From: Bacteroidales bacterium
Lineage (GTDB): Bacteria > Bacteroidota > Bacteroidia > Bacteroidales > WCHB1-69
DNA: 64,000 nt
Assembly (NCBI GenBank): GCA_024685175.1
Contig: JAIKWD010000012.1
Location: 62,001 to 126,000, forward strand
Direction of reading: 5' to 3'
The number at the start of each line of letters is the position of its first letter. Within the stretch, counting starts at the first letter, position 1. This document shows, one piece after another, positions 10,201 to 18,212 of this stretch. Below the pieces are notes generated by a model that worked only from the letters and a program-made list of their open reading frames with translations, was not told the origin of the DNA and ran no database searches. The position numbers and the translations under genes are program-made.

Positions 10201-11081
10201 TCATTAGCCACCCAAACACCACCACGGGCAGGAGCGGCATCGTGATCGTAGGAGACCTCACCACTGAACATGAAACCGACACGAGTAGGATCACTCTTCT
10301 TCTTGCCCTTTACCAGCGGACCGGAAATAGATACAGCGCCCAGGAAGTTGTTGTAACCATCGATGGAACCTCTCAACTCAACAGAGCCGTGGAAGTCCTT
10401 CGGGGCGGATTTTGTCGTGATGACGGTGAAGGAAGTACCATCACCATATTCAGCAGGAATACCACCTTGGATCAACTGAGCTTCTTCAATGGACTGCATG
10501 GAGATACCGCCATTACCACGGACACGCACACCATCGATGATGGTCTGCTGACCGTCGGAACGGTTACCACGCACAGAGTTCATGGCACCGTCCACACTCT
10601 GGACGCCTTCCAAGTTGGCCAATGCACTCGTTACGGAACGACCCGGTGTCGTACGCACGTTGTCACCGCTGATACGACTCGTTGAACTCGTGTTATCCGG
10701 ATCGAACACAGGCGGTTCGTACTTGATCACGACCTCTTCCAAGTCACTGGAACAGTCAATCGCAAAGTCAATGAAGAGCACCTGGCTGGTACCCACTTTG
10801 ATATCGGTCTTTTTCAGGGATTTCTTACATGTCATCTGGGCATCTGCCTCAAGATCGTAAGTTCCCAACTCAACACCGAACATCGAGTACTCACCCTTGT
10901 CGTCAGCCATTGCCATGTTCACAACCTTGTCGTCAATCTTCAGGAAAACCTTCGTGAACTGCAACGGCTCACCCGTCTGGTCCACAACCTTTCCCTTGAT
11001 GGTACTGGTCTGTGAAAATGCTACGCTTGTGAAAAGGATGATCACTCCTAGAACTGAGAGTAATTTTTTAATCATAGCCAT
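7233..11081 (-). CDS. TonB-dependent outer membrane receptor with N-terminal carboxypeptidase-regulatory-like domain
   Basis: 1282 residues. Signal peptide at about 1-23 (ends VAFS). Residues about 27-105 form a CarboxypepD_reg-like domain (IKGKVVDQTGEPLQFTKVFL). A plug domain follows (about 125-230), with TTPGRSVTSALANLEGVQ, VRGNRSDGQQTIIDGVRVRG and the IPAEYGDG strand. The remaining ~1050 residues form the beta-barrel, with many Tyr/Asn-rich strands and a C-terminal Phe. It lacks a SusD partner, so it is not a classic glycan Sus pair. Instead it heads an operon with a T9SS-tailed giant protein and a PorV-like barrel. Substrate unknown. Start at ATG 11081; an in-frame ATG two codons later is also possible. 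Confidence 0.9.
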   Translation of the reverse strand: MAMIKKLLSVLGVIILFTSVAFSQTSTIKGKVVDQTGEPLQFTKVFLKIDDKVVNMAMADDKGEYSMFGVELGTYDLEADAQMTCKKSLKKTDIKVGTSQVLFIDFAIDCSSDLEEVVIKYEPPVFDPDNTSSTSRISGDNVRTTPGRSVTSALANLEGVQSVDGAMNSVRGNRSDGQQTIIDGVRVRGNGGISMQSIEEAQLIQGGIPAEYGDGTSFTVITTKSAPKDFHGSVELRGSIDGYNNFLGAVSISGPLVKGKKKSDPTRVGFMFSGEVSYDHDAAPARGGVWVANDETRDAIIANPLRYTNEAFGTWYQEACYLTSDAFHKERVRKNAANWDYLGQLKLDFTLGKKNNMRLSLGGSYEYLTGKSWSSTFALMNGDNNPISTNATLRLNARLNHRVFTDTTGTGVLKNVMYDLNVNYTRFNSFSYAARHKDRLFEYGYVGKFTTNKVKSYQYFQETDIVINDSTIHHIGSPGYLFQGWYDSVVTFQVNPNFDVNPILSQYALNFRDQYTDQDIYNLTYDGFPIDLNLYQQFGALLNGESPSLIYSMYYSPGTVSNGYSKGQTEQIGAKASISMNIQNHEIKFGFDFEKLTYRGYGIGPVTLWTLMRNETNSHIMELDMENPIITNDDEYVYVDYDRLVQLESQTTFDRNLRKKLGLDPNGSDWIDIDNLDPSTFSVDMFDAEELLLGTSSGVSPMVSYYGYDYTGKINKHKTTISDFFNNIGYNGKRTYSIGAYEPIYMAFYLQDKFSINSLLFNVGIRVDRFDANQEVLKDPYLLREAYTVDNIMEILRKNPAYANATIADVFTNASNAQGDWVVYYQGNDTYLSEADIAGSEFSTGSIVGYRSGDTWYNANGQEVINPETALSLNVNGPILKNPLYDENNNLISGITKVESSAFTDYKAQWSVMPRISFSFPVSDNSLFYAHYNIITSRPTNLQISPVDYLFISQRNGAGSIISNPNMKPQQSIDYEIGFRQKIGNKSSISISAYYSEKRNQIQAYRFSGAYPNTYYSYQNIDFGTVQGFTFSYRMNRTHNLTLSANYTLQYAKGTGSSATSQLSILAANQPNLRTLTNLSFDQRHRIGVNLDYRYENGVDYDGPTSEKTIMVDGKPTTKTIQWLANTGISLLLSAASGTPYTRSSTPNSTIVAGTTSTISGSLYGSNMPWQFQCDLRLDKTFIFNLNKNAKDKDGNAKSAKPGYLTIYVDIQNLFNFKNVISVYDYTGNPDDDGYLSAAEYQRSINAQIYVPSFINYYQMRVQNPYNYSRPIRASLGIQFGF

Positions 11082-11201
11082 TAATTTATATTAAACTTAA
11101 AATTTTTTATCCATTATAATTGGGGCGGTAAAACTACAAAAATTTTCGCTTTATTCCTTTTATTTTTTTTAATAAATTTCAAACTATTTTAAATCAATTA
11201 T

Positions 11202-11576
11202 TTAGAACTTCCTTTTCAGAATTTCCGAATATATTACGCCCTTATAGATCTCATCGGCATCCAATTTTAGCGGACCTTTTTCTTCTATTTCATTTTCAAT
11301 GACTTGAGAGCTATTAGAAAATTCTATTTTTTGCCGCTGACCATTTTTTTCCAAATTATTGTCAATGGTTTCATACGTGAAATACTCCTCTTGTTTTGGA
11401 ACTTTCACATCACTTTCTTGCAAAAAATCATCCGTTCCAACATATTCATCAATATCTTCTTCCGGAACAGGCTGGGGCTGTGGAATCAGCTTCTTCTTGC
11501 GCGCAAGTATGGACGGGACAAGTGTGAAAAGGACCATCAACCCGATGGTTATTAGAATGTCAATGAAACTTTCCAT
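11202..11576 (-). CDS. Small membrane-anchored protein, function unknown
   Basis: 124 residues. One N-terminal transmembrane segment (about 5-24) is followed by a short basic stretch (ARKKK) and a long acidic, charged cytoplasmic tail. The tail ends in KGVIYSEILKRKF, a pattern I associate with small uncharacterised Bacteroidota membrane proteins. Topology predicts an N-out/C-in anchor. It lies 13 bases after the YihY gene and is last in the hutH-nadC-DUF748-yihY run. No function can be assigned. Confidence 0.75.
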   Translation of the reverse strand: MESFIDILITIGLMVLFTLVPSILARKKKLIPQPQPVPEEDIDEYVGTDDFLQESDVKVPKQEEYFTYETIDNNLEKNGQRQKIEFSNSSQVIENEIEEKGPLKLDADEIYKGVIYSEILKRKF

Positions 11577-11589
11577 TTATTTTATTGTT

Positions 11590-12570
11590 TTAAATATTAT
11601 TATTGTTATCTTCATTTTTTATAGACTTTGCCTTGGCAATGCTGACATTCAGGTCATAACCTATAATCAACACTACTGAGCTCCAGTTTATCCACAACAA
11701 AACGGCAAACAAGGCCCCCAAAGAGCCGTAAATCACGTTATAATTGCTAAAATTGGAAAAATACATGTTCAAGATCCACAACAAAAGCACCAACAAAACG
11801 GTACAGGTAATGGAGCCGGGCGAGAAGAATTGATAGTTCTTCTTGTCAACTGGGGCTATGTAGTAGGTAAAACTGACCAAAAAGTACAAAGCAGCATAAA
11901 TCAAGATCCACTTGACTGCGTGGATGACAAAAAAGTATCCACGGCCCGAACTATCGCCGAGCAGCTGCTGGTGCACCTGCTTGATCAAGACGGAAGACAG
12001 AATGAAGAGCATAGCGACAACGAGAATGGCCAAGAAAAAAACGAACATCAGCAGCACGCTGAAGCCTATCTGCTTTATGAAGTTGCGGTTGTGGTCATCG
12101 AAGTAGGCGGTATTCAGCGCTACGAGCACACCGTTCATACAGATTATGGAGAAGTAGACGCCGAAGAAAAGCATCAACAATGAGAGTGTCCCGTGATGGC
12201 CGGTCACCACATCCATAACCACATCGGACACGGCTCCCCACGCATATTGGGGCACAATCGACTGCACAAAGTCCAGTACCACCTGCTGGATCTCGTTCCC
12301 CAAAAATGAAATGGCGGAGAACAAGGATATTATCATAGGCACCAAAGCGATGAACACCCTGTAGGTGAGAGCTGCCGCGCGTTGGAAGATGATGCCTTTG
12401 CCCAACGACTCAATGTAAAAACGCATAGCATCGTAGAGGGGCACTTGCTGGAACCCCGGCAAGGTGATTCGCCTGGACTTCTGGACGACCTTACCGATAA
12501 CCGGCGCGTGGTCCAAGTCGTTATGCGCATCGCGCAATCGCTCTTTTATATGCTCGACGTTCCATTTCAT
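11590..12570 (-). CDS. YihY/virulence factor BrkB family inner membrane protein
   Basis: 326 residues with about six transmembrane helices from residue ~35 onward. It has the family pattern RAAALTYRVFIALVPMIISL near the first helix and YNVIYGSLGALFAVLLWINW near the end, as in YihY/BrkB proteins (once misassigned as RNase BN). The family is thought to act in envelope lipid transport or homeostasis; the exact role is unclear. Its ATG overlaps the stop region of the preceding DUF748 gene by 4 bases, which suggests translational coupling of two envelope proteins. Confidence 0.9.
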   Translation of the reverse strand: MKWNVEHIKERLRDAHNDLDHAPVIGKVVQKSRRITLPGFQQVPLYDAMRFYIESLGKGIIFQRAAALTYRVFIALVPMIISLFSAISFLGNEIQQVVLDFVQSIVPQYAWGAVSDVVMDVVTGHHGTLSLLMLFFGVYFSIICMNGVLVALNTAYFDDHNRNFIKQIGFSVLLMFVFFLAILVVAMLFILSSVLIKQVHQQLLGDSSGRGYFFVIHAVKWILIYAALYFLVSFTYYIAPVDKKNYQFFSPGSITCTVLLVLLLWILNMYFSNFSNYNVIYGSLGALFAVLLWINWSSVVLIIGYDLNVSIAKAKSIKNEDNNNNI

Positions 12571-14594
12571 TCCTCTTCAAATTTCAAGTTGAAGTCAACT
12601 TTGATCTTGTCTTTCGACGGTTTGCCCTTGCTCTCGGTCGACCGAACAATCCTGCCGACAGGCACTCCTTTTTTCACCAAGTGCTGCTGCACCAACTCGT
12701 AACATTGGTCGGCTTTGCCCTTGGATTCGGTGGTCATCATTACCTCTAAATCCATTTCGGGCTTTTCTTTCAAATATTCGGCAATCGCATTGAGTTGGTG
12801 CGTCTGCTCTATGTTCAGTTCTTTCTGTCCAGATGGGTCGAAGGCCATCGTCTTGAACGTCTCGTCACCGGCCATCGCCTTGGCGATGAAATCGACGGGA
12901 GAAGCTGCTATCTTGACCACCAGATTCAAGAAAGTCTTCCAAATCACCTTTCCGAACGAGAACTCGGGAGAGGAGATGTCGCCTTGGACGGGCAGGTCCA
13001 TCTTGGCGTGGCCCTTGCGGTCTGTAATAACATAAACGGCGGCCTTCATCGGTATCTTGGCGGCCGCGGGCGTTATGCTTTTGTCCTTCTTGCCAAACGC
13101 CGGCTTGTAAAGGTCAAGTTCGTTCCGACTGTCCAGCATATTGTTCACAATGTCGATATTGCTTTCGAAATTGAAAAGTCCATCCTCCACGGGATAAGCA
13201 AGATAATGCAGGGAATATGGCGTGAACTCCTTGATTTCAAGATTCTTGATGGAAATCTTGGCCTTGGCGTTGGCCAAATTCAGAGGATCGAGTTTCGCAT
13301 TGCAGGCCAGTTCGCCCGAGTTGCCCAACTTGGCACTCAACGTCACGGGGAACTGCTTGCCGTTGGAGAGTTGGTCGGCTTTCATATTCAGGGCGCTGAC
13401 CTCGAACTTCTGCTCCTGTGGAGACACCGAGTGGTCAGCATACATCAGTCTGCCATTGCTCACGACCAAGTTCTTGACGATGTATTGAATCGGGATGGAG
13501 ACACCTGTCTTGCGCACGGCAGCGGTGTCCTTCTGTGCCTCTTTCTTCTTCTTCGCTGCCTTTCTGGCTTCTTTCTTCGACACGGCCGTCGTATCCATCT
13601 TGGCTTCAACACCTTTCAACCTACTTAACGTGTTGCCGTTTTCGTAAACGTCGAAATATATCACGGGATCGGCTAGCTCCAACTTGTTGACTTTGAACTC
13701 CTTCTTGCCTAAATCACCCTTCTCCAAATCCACGTTCAAAGCTTTGAACGCCAACAATGGCTCCTTGTCTGATTGCACCGCACTGAAATTCTTAAGCCCC
13801 AAATTTCCAGCAAATTGCAGATCCTTGATGTGTTTGACACAACCCTTCACGGAGGCATCGCCTTCCAAAAGTCCCTTGAGTTGGCCCACCTTGATCAATT
13901 CCTTCAGATAGGGCCATCCCATCGCCAGGGAGAGTTGTTTCATCTTCACATTGGCATCGAAATCGCCTTTCTCGATGTTATAGTTTCCCTTCAAGGCGAA
14001 ACTGCCGCCTTGGCGGAAGTCGGTCGTCATATTGACGTGCATAGGTTTCCCCTTCAAATAAAGGCGCGGAACCTTGATGTCCACATTTTTGGTGTCGAAT
14101 GTACTGCCCACGCGCACATCCTTGTAGAGCACCGCGGCATTCTTGACGTGAATGTGCCGGATGTCCACTTTCCATTTGGACGGACCTTTTTGGGGCTTGT
14201 GTTTTCTGTCCTTGGTGTAGAAATCAATGATATCGCTGAAGTTGAAGCGAATACCATCTTGGATCACCTTTCCCTCCAAGTTGTTGAGCTGAATCTTGTT
14301 GATGCGGACGGTCTTGCCGAGCAGTCGGGGCAGGGACACGCGCACCTTGAGTTTGTCGAAATGGATGAACCGGTCCTTGCCATTCTCTTCCTTGGCGTCA
14401 AGACCGATAAGGGCTACCTTGCCTGTTAAGACGTTGATGCGAACGTGCTTCACGTGTGCCTGGCGATGGCAGAGTTCCACGCTGTGCTTGTTGACATAGT
14501 TCTTGACGATAGGTCCTGCCAAAATACCAACTAGCAAGAGGATGGCGACAAGTATGCCAACAACCCACAAGGCAATTTTCAGTCCTTTTTTCAT
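12567..14594 (-). CDS. AsmA-like/DUF748 domain envelope protein
   Basis: 675 residues: an N-terminal transmembrane anchor (about 7-29), then a long beta-rich periplasmic region. Family traits are the early VRINVLTGKVALIGLDAKEE segment and repeated IxxLxLxNxxI patterns. Near the C-terminus, SGQKELNIEQTHQLNAIAEY followed by LKEKPEMDLEVM is the typical DUF748 ending. A Lys/Ala-rich charged linker sits at about residues 335-360. DUF748/AsmA-like proteins are considered bridge-like lipid transporters between membranes (family knowledge, not shown here). It is coupled to the YihY gene by overlap and preceded by nadC with a 3-base gap. Confidence 0.85.
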   Translation of the reverse strand: MKKGLKIALWVVGILVAILLLVGILAGPIVKNYVNKHSVELCHRQAHVKHVRINVLTGKVALIGLDAKEENGKDRFIHFDKLKVRVSLPRLLGKTVRINKIQLNNLEGKVIQDGIRFNFSDIIDFYTKDRKHKPQKGPSKWKVDIRHIHVKNAAVLYKDVRVGSTFDTKNVDIKVPRLYLKGKPMHVNMTTDFRQGGSFALKGNYNIEKGDFDANVKMKQLSLAMGWPYLKELIKVGQLKGLLEGDASVKGCVKHIKDLQFAGNLGLKNFSAVQSDKEPLLAFKALNVDLEKGDLGKKEFKVNKLELADPVIYFDVYENGNTLSRLKGVEAKMDTTAVSKKEARKAAKKKKEAQKDTAAVRKTGVSIPIQYIVKNLVVSNGRLMYADHSVSPQEQKFEVSALNMKADQLSNGKQFPVTLSAKLGNSGELACNAKLDPLNLANAKAKISIKNLEIKEFTPYSLHYLAYPVEDGLFNFESNIDIVNNMLDSRNELDLYKPAFGKKDKSITPAAAKIPMKAAVYVITDRKGHAKMDLPVQGDISSPEFSFGKVIWKTFLNLVVKIAASPVDFIAKAMAGDETFKTMAFDPSGQKELNIEQTHQLNAIAEYLKEKPEMDLEVMMTTESKGKADQCYELVQQHLVKKGVPVGRIVRSTESKGKPSKDKIKVDFNLKFEEE

Positions 14595-14597
14595 AGT

Positions 14598-15449
14598 CTA
14601 GAAAATAACGGTTTTCAGACTCAGGTCGAGACTGGCGATATGGTGTGTGAAGGCGCCCACGGAGATGAAATCCACGCCGGTGGCCGCATAATCGTGCAAT
14701 GTCTCTTTCACGATGCCGCCGGAGGCCTCGGTCTCGTAGCGGTGGTCGACCATCCGCACGCCCTCGCGCACCTGGTCGGGGGTGAAGTTATCGAACATGA
14801 TGCGATGCACGCCACCGTGCTCGAGCACACGGCGCACGTCGTCGAGACTGCGGGTCTCAATCTCGATATTTAGATGCAACCCCTTGTCCTTCTGGTAGTT
14901 GTTGGCTGCATCTATGGCCTTCTCGATACCGCCCGCAAAGTCGATGTGATTGTCCTTGAGCATCATCATATCGAAGAGGCCGAAGCGATGGTTTCGGGCA
15001 CCTCCGACCGCAACCGCATACTTCTCGAACACTCGGTTGTTGGGAGTGGTCTTGCGGGTGTCAAGCAGCGTCACCGTAGTATCCTTTACCATTTCCACAT
15101 ATTCGTGGGTGGTGGTGGCGATGCCGCTCATCCGTTGCATATAGTTGAGCACGGTACGTTCGGCCGTGAGCATCTTCTGAGCGGAGCCGTTGAGTTTGAA
15201 AACGATGTCACCCTTGTGGATGATGTCTCCATCGTGCATAAACTGCTCCATCCGGATGGTGTCGTCCACCTGCCGAAGCACCTCGCGGGCCACGTCCACA
15301 CCGCAAAGCACGCCGTCTTCTTTAACCAAGAGTTTCATCTCGCCTTGGGCCTTGGGATCAATGCACGACAAGGAAGAGTGGTCGCCATCGCCGATGTCTT
15401 CGGCCAGGCTCAACCGGATCAATTGCTGGATTTGTTCGGTTATTTTCAT
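14598..15449 (-). CDS. nadC: Nicotinate-nucleotide pyrophosphorylase (carboxylating), NadC
   Basis: 283 residues, the normal QPRTase length. It converts quinolinate and PRPP to nicotinate mononucleotide in de novo NAD synthesis. Diagnostic stretches are TAERTVLNYMQRMSGIAT, LDTRKTTPNNRVFEKYAV, GGARNHRFGLFDMMMLKDNH and the C-terminal SGGIVKETLHDYAATGVDFI with SVGAFTHH. The start overlaps the lipoprotein stop by 4 bases and DUF748 follows 3 bases later. nadD, another NAD gene, lies nearby on the opposite strand at 17614; nadA and nadB are not in the window. Confidence 0.97.
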   Translation of the reverse strand: MKITEQIQQLIRLSLAEDIGDGDHSSLSCIDPKAQGEMKLLVKEDGVLCGVDVAREVLRQVDDTIRMEQFMHDGDIIHKGDIVFKLNGSAQKMLTAERTVLNYMQRMSGIATTTHEYVEMVKDTTVTLLDTRKTTPNNRVFEKYAVAVGGARNHRFGLFDMMMLKDNHIDFAGGIEKAIDAANNYQKDKGLHLNIEIETRSLDDVRRVLEHGGVHRIMFDNFTPDQVREGVRMVDHRYETEASGGIVKETLHDYAATGVDFISVGAFTHHIASLDLSLKTVIF

Positions 15450-15937
15450 TTCTTTACCAAAATTTCAGGGGTCTCTATGACATTACTCTCATGCAAAGCG
15501 CGATCCACAAGACGGCATTGCAACTTAATGGTATCATAGGGAGAAAAGATGTTGTTAATATATGTTAAAATAGAGATTTCACCCTCTATTGATTCTGGCA
15601 GATTGTCACTAAGACGTGGAATGCGAGCGTGCAGAGGCATAGGCAAATCAACCAACACCCAATTGCCGTTTTGCTTTTCGTAGAAATCGATGAAGAAGTT
15701 GTAGTAATAGGCTGAGTCCGGGGCAAAAACGCCTACGGTATCCTCTTCGTCCAAACCAACATCCCCGTCACCATCCTGAAAATGAACCACCAAGTTGGCT
15801 TGGTTGTCCACATTTGTGCCATTATCTACTTTTTCCAGACGAACAAATTCGATGGCCGGTTCATCGGGAAATCTTTCCCGATGACCACAACTGCAAAAAA
15901 CAGCTGCGCAAAAACAGAATAACAGCCATCGTTTCAT
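15446..15937 (-). CDS. Lipoprotein, function unknown
   Basis: 163 residues. The N-terminus MKRWLLFCFCAAVFCSCGHRE has a hydrophobic core followed by an FCSC stretch whose Cys (17) fits a lipobox in the loose form common in Bacteroidota. The mature part is acidic and contains VVHFQDGDGDVGLDEEDTVG, a calcium-loop-like DxDxDxG-containing segment, followed by YYYNFFIDFYEKQNGNWV. I know similar small Bacteroidota lipoproteins but no function. It overlaps nadC by 4 bases and follows hutH by 35 bases. Confidence 0.8.
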   Translation of the reverse strand: MKRWLLFCFCAAVFCSCGHRERFPDEPAIEFVRLEKVDNGTNVDNQANLVVHFQDGDGDVGLDEEDTVGVFAPDSAYYYNFFIDFYEKQNGNWVLVDLPMPLHARIPRLSDNLPESIEGEISILTYINNIFSPYDTIKLQCRLVDRALHESNVIETPEILVKK

Positions 15938-15972
15938 TCTAGTATCTCCGGATCGGATATTGCAAAAAAGTG

Positions 15973-17469
15973 TTAATTCATCAGGATATGCACACCGTTG
16001 ACGAAGTCGATGGATTTTTGGATCAACTCATGCATATAGGTGTCGTTCTCCACGAAAGGCACAAACTCGCGGTAGGCGGCTACAAAGTCCTCCAAGAACT
16101 CTGAGCTCTTGAGCGGACGTCTGAACTCGAGCGCCTGGGCGGCGTTGAAGAGCTCGATGCCGAGGATCTTCTCCACATTGTTGACCACGAGGTAGCACTT
16201 GGTGGCGGCGTTGGCGCCCATACTCACGTGGTCTTCCTGACCTTGCGACGACTCGATGGAGTCGGTAGAGCAAGGCATCGTGAAGGCCTTGTTCTGGTTG
16301 ACGATGGAAGCTGCGGCATATTGCGGAATCATAAAGCCGGAGTTGAGGCCTGGGTTCTTGACCAAGAAAGAGGGCAACTCGCGCTTGCCGGAGATCAATT
16401 GATAGATACGGCGCTCGGAGATGTTGCCCAATTCGGCCATCGCTATGGAGAGGAAGTCGAGCACCAAGGCCAAAGGCTGGCCGTGGAAGTTGCCCGCGCT
16501 GACCACGATATCCTCGTCGGGGAACACCGTCGGATTGTCGGTGACGGAGTTGATTTCGGTCTCCACCACATTCTGCACGTGTTGGATGGAGTCCTTGGTA
16601 GCCCCGTGCACCTGCGGGATGCAGCGGAACGAATAGGGATCCTGCACGTGCTCCTTGTGACGCTTGATGAGTTCGGAACCATCGAGCAGTTGGAGCATGT
16701 GGGAGGCCGTGATGATCTGACCTGCGTGCGGACGCACCATGTGGACGTTCAAGTTGAAGGGCTCGATACGACCGTCGAAGGCATCCAACGAAATGGCGGC
16801 GATGATGTCAGCCATCCAAGAGAGTTTTCTGGCCTTGATAAGCAACCAGACAGCATAGGAACTCATAAACTGCGTACCATTGAGGAGGGCCAGACCTTCT
16901 TTGGACTGCAGGGTGATGGGCTTCCAACCGAATTTCTCATTGATGACGGAAGCCGCGTATTTCTTGCCTCTGTAATAGACTTCGCCCATGCCGATGAGCG
17001 GCAGACTAAGATGGGCCAACGGGGCCAAGTCGCCAGAAGCGCCCAGCGAACCTTGCTGATACACAACGGGATATACACCCTTGTTGTAAAAATCGACCAA
17101 CCGTTGGATGGTGGCCAACTGCACGCCGGAATGACCATACGACAAAGATTGGATTTTCATCAACAACATCAGTTGCACAATCTCTTGGGGCACCTCATTG
17201 CCCACGCCACAAGCGTGCGAGATAACGAGGTTGCGTTGCAAGGTGGAGAGGTCTTTCTTGGAGATGCTCTTGTTGCAAAGCGAACCGAAACCAGTAGTCA
17301 CACCATAAATGGGTTCCTTTTCCTTGTCGGTTTTCTTGTCCAGATATGCACGGCATTTCTGCACAGCGTCTATGGCCTCTTGGGACAACTCAATCTTTTG
17401 TTTGCGTTCGATGATCTTCTCGACTTTGTCGATACTTAAGAATTTGGTAGAAATCTTGTGTCTTGTCAT
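15973..17469 (-). CDS. hutH: Histidine ammonia-lyase
   Basis: 498 residues, matching the aromatic amino acid lyase family. The MIO cofactor tripeptide Ala-Ser-Gly is at about residues 144-146 in GSLGASGDLAPLAHLSL. Further family blocks are YGVTTGFGSLCN, LQRNLVISHACGVG and GNFHGQPLALVLDFLSIAM. It deaminates L-histidine to urocanate; the SHACGVG context favours histidine over tyrosine, though substrate is not proven. The other hut genes (hutU, hutI, ftcD) are not beside it. It heads the run down to nadC, with a TATCTTTG promoter 45 bases upstream (17514-17521). Confidence 0.92.
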   Translation of the reverse strand: MTRHKISTKFLSIDKVEKIIERKQKIELSQEAIDAVQKCRAYLDKKTDKEKEPIYGVTTGFGSLCNKSISKKDLSTLQRNLVISHACGVGNEVPQEIVQLMLLMKIQSLSYGHSGVQLATIQRLVDFYNKGVYPVVYQQGSLGASGDLAPLAHLSLPLIGMGEVYYRGKKYAASVINEKFGWKPITLQSKEGLALLNGTQFMSSYAVWLLIKARKLSWMADIIAAISLDAFDGRIEPFNLNVHMVRPHAGQIITASHMLQLLDGSELIKRHKEHVQDPYSFRCIPQVHGATKDSIQHVQNVVETEINSVTDNPTVFPDEDIVVSAGNFHGQPLALVLDFLSIAMAELGNISERRIYQLISGKRELPSFLVKNPGLNSGFMIPQYAAASIVNQNKAFTMPCSTDSIESSQGQEDHVSMGANAATKCYLVVNNVEKILGIELFNAAQALEFRRPLKSSEFLEDFVAAYREFVPFVENDTYMHELIQKSIDFVNGVHILMN

Positions 17470-17513
17470 GATATGTTATTTTTAATTATTTACTAATATC
17501 CCATATTAAAGTG

Positions 17514-17521
17514 CAAAGATA
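17514..17521 (-). promoter_or_regulatory. -7 box upstream of hutH
   Basis: CAAAGATA on the plus strand reads TATCTTTG on the minus strand, a full match to the Bacteroidota sigma-ABfr -7 box, 45 bases before the hutH ATG. It faces the nadD promoter, with a heptad repeat between the two. Confidence 0.75.
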
Positions 17522-17539
17522 CAAAAAGATTTGAGACAT

Positions 17540-17571
17540 TAGCCGTCTACTAACTGCTAACGGCTAACGGC
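17540..17571. repeat. Seven-base-period array between the hutH and nadD promoters
   Basis: Three direct heptads TAACTGC, TAACGGC, TAACGGC (17551-17571), preceded by an inverted unit TAGCCGT at 17540-17546. TAGCCGT can pair with the copies downstream to make a small hairpin followed by seven T. The array lies exactly between two divergent promoters and ends C-T7-G-TATTTTTG. It resembles the arrays at 63687-63786 and 49417-49447. Confidence 0.75.
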
Positions 17572-17579
17572 TTTTTTTG

Positions 17580-17587
17580 TATTTTTG
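17580..17587 (+). promoter_or_regulatory. -7 box upstream of nadD
   Basis: TATTTTTG, 26 bases before the nadD ATG at 17614. This places transcription start close to 17594 and rules out the TTG at 17596 as a likely start. Confidence 0.75.
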
Positions 17588-17613
17588 CGTTTTATTTGAA
17601 AAATCATCTCTTT

Positions 17614-18192
17614 ATGAGAAAGACAGGGCTTTATTTTGGTTCGTTCAACCCCATTCACATCGGCCATCTCATCATTGCGGAGTATATGTTGGAGCATTCC
17701 GACCTGCAAGAGATATGGTTCGTAGTGTCACCGCGCAATCCGTTGAAGCAGAAAAGTTCGCTACTGGACGATCGCCAGCGACTGCACATGGTCAACTTGG
17801 CGGTGGAGGACGACGACCGGTTCAAGGCCTCCGACATCGAGTTCTCGTTGACGCAGCCTTCATACACCTGCCACACTCTCGCCCATCTCGCGGAGAAATA
17901 TCCGCAACGCGAATTCTGTTTGTTGATGGGGGAAGACAATCTGGCTACGTTCGAGAAATGGCTGAACTACGAATGGATTTTGGACAACTACCACCTCTAT
18001 GTGTATCCCCGACCAGGCTACGACGCGGGGGAGCGCAAGAACCATCCGCACGTCACGTTCGTGGACGCCCCGCAAATGCAACTCTCCTCCACCCTCATCC
18101 GCAAGAGCATCCAAGAGGGCAAAGGCGTACGGTATATGCTGCCCAAAAAGGTCTATCAATATATTGAAGAGATGCATTTTTACGAAAAATAA
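17614..18192 (+). CDS. nadD: Nicotinate-nucleotide adenylyltransferase NadD
   Basis: 192 residues from ATG 17614, chosen over an in-frame TTG at 17596 because that codon lies almost on the predicted transcription start. The first residues MRKTGLYFGSFNPIHIGHL carry the nucleotidyltransferase GSFxPxHxGH motif. Later LLMGEDNLATFEKW and the C-terminal ISSTxIR-like QLSSTLIRKSI complete the family signature. It transfers AMP from ATP to nicotinate mononucleotide in NAD synthesis. It opens a plus-strand run that continues with rlmD 20 bases later. Confidence 0.96.
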   Translation: MRKTGLYFGSFNPIHIGHLIIAEYMLEHSDLQEIWFVVSPRNPLKQKSSLLDDRQRLHMVNLAVEDDDRFKASDIEFSLTQPSYTCHTLAHLAEKYPQREFCLLMGEDNLATFEKWLNYEWILDNYHLYVYPRPGYDAGERKNHPHVTFVDAPQMQLSSTLIRKSIQEGKGVRYMLPKKVYQYIEEMHFYEK

Positions 18193-18212
18193 ACTCACCA
18201 AAGAAGAAGACA

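Noticed and set aside
16228-17439. Plus-strand open frame of 403 codons
   Set aside because: Antisense to hutH, which has the full MIO signature.
17540-17578. Heptad array read as an ordinary rho-independent terminator
   Set aside because: It can fold into a weak stem with a T-run, but it lies between divergent genes where no transcript needs to end; the repeat interpretation fits better.
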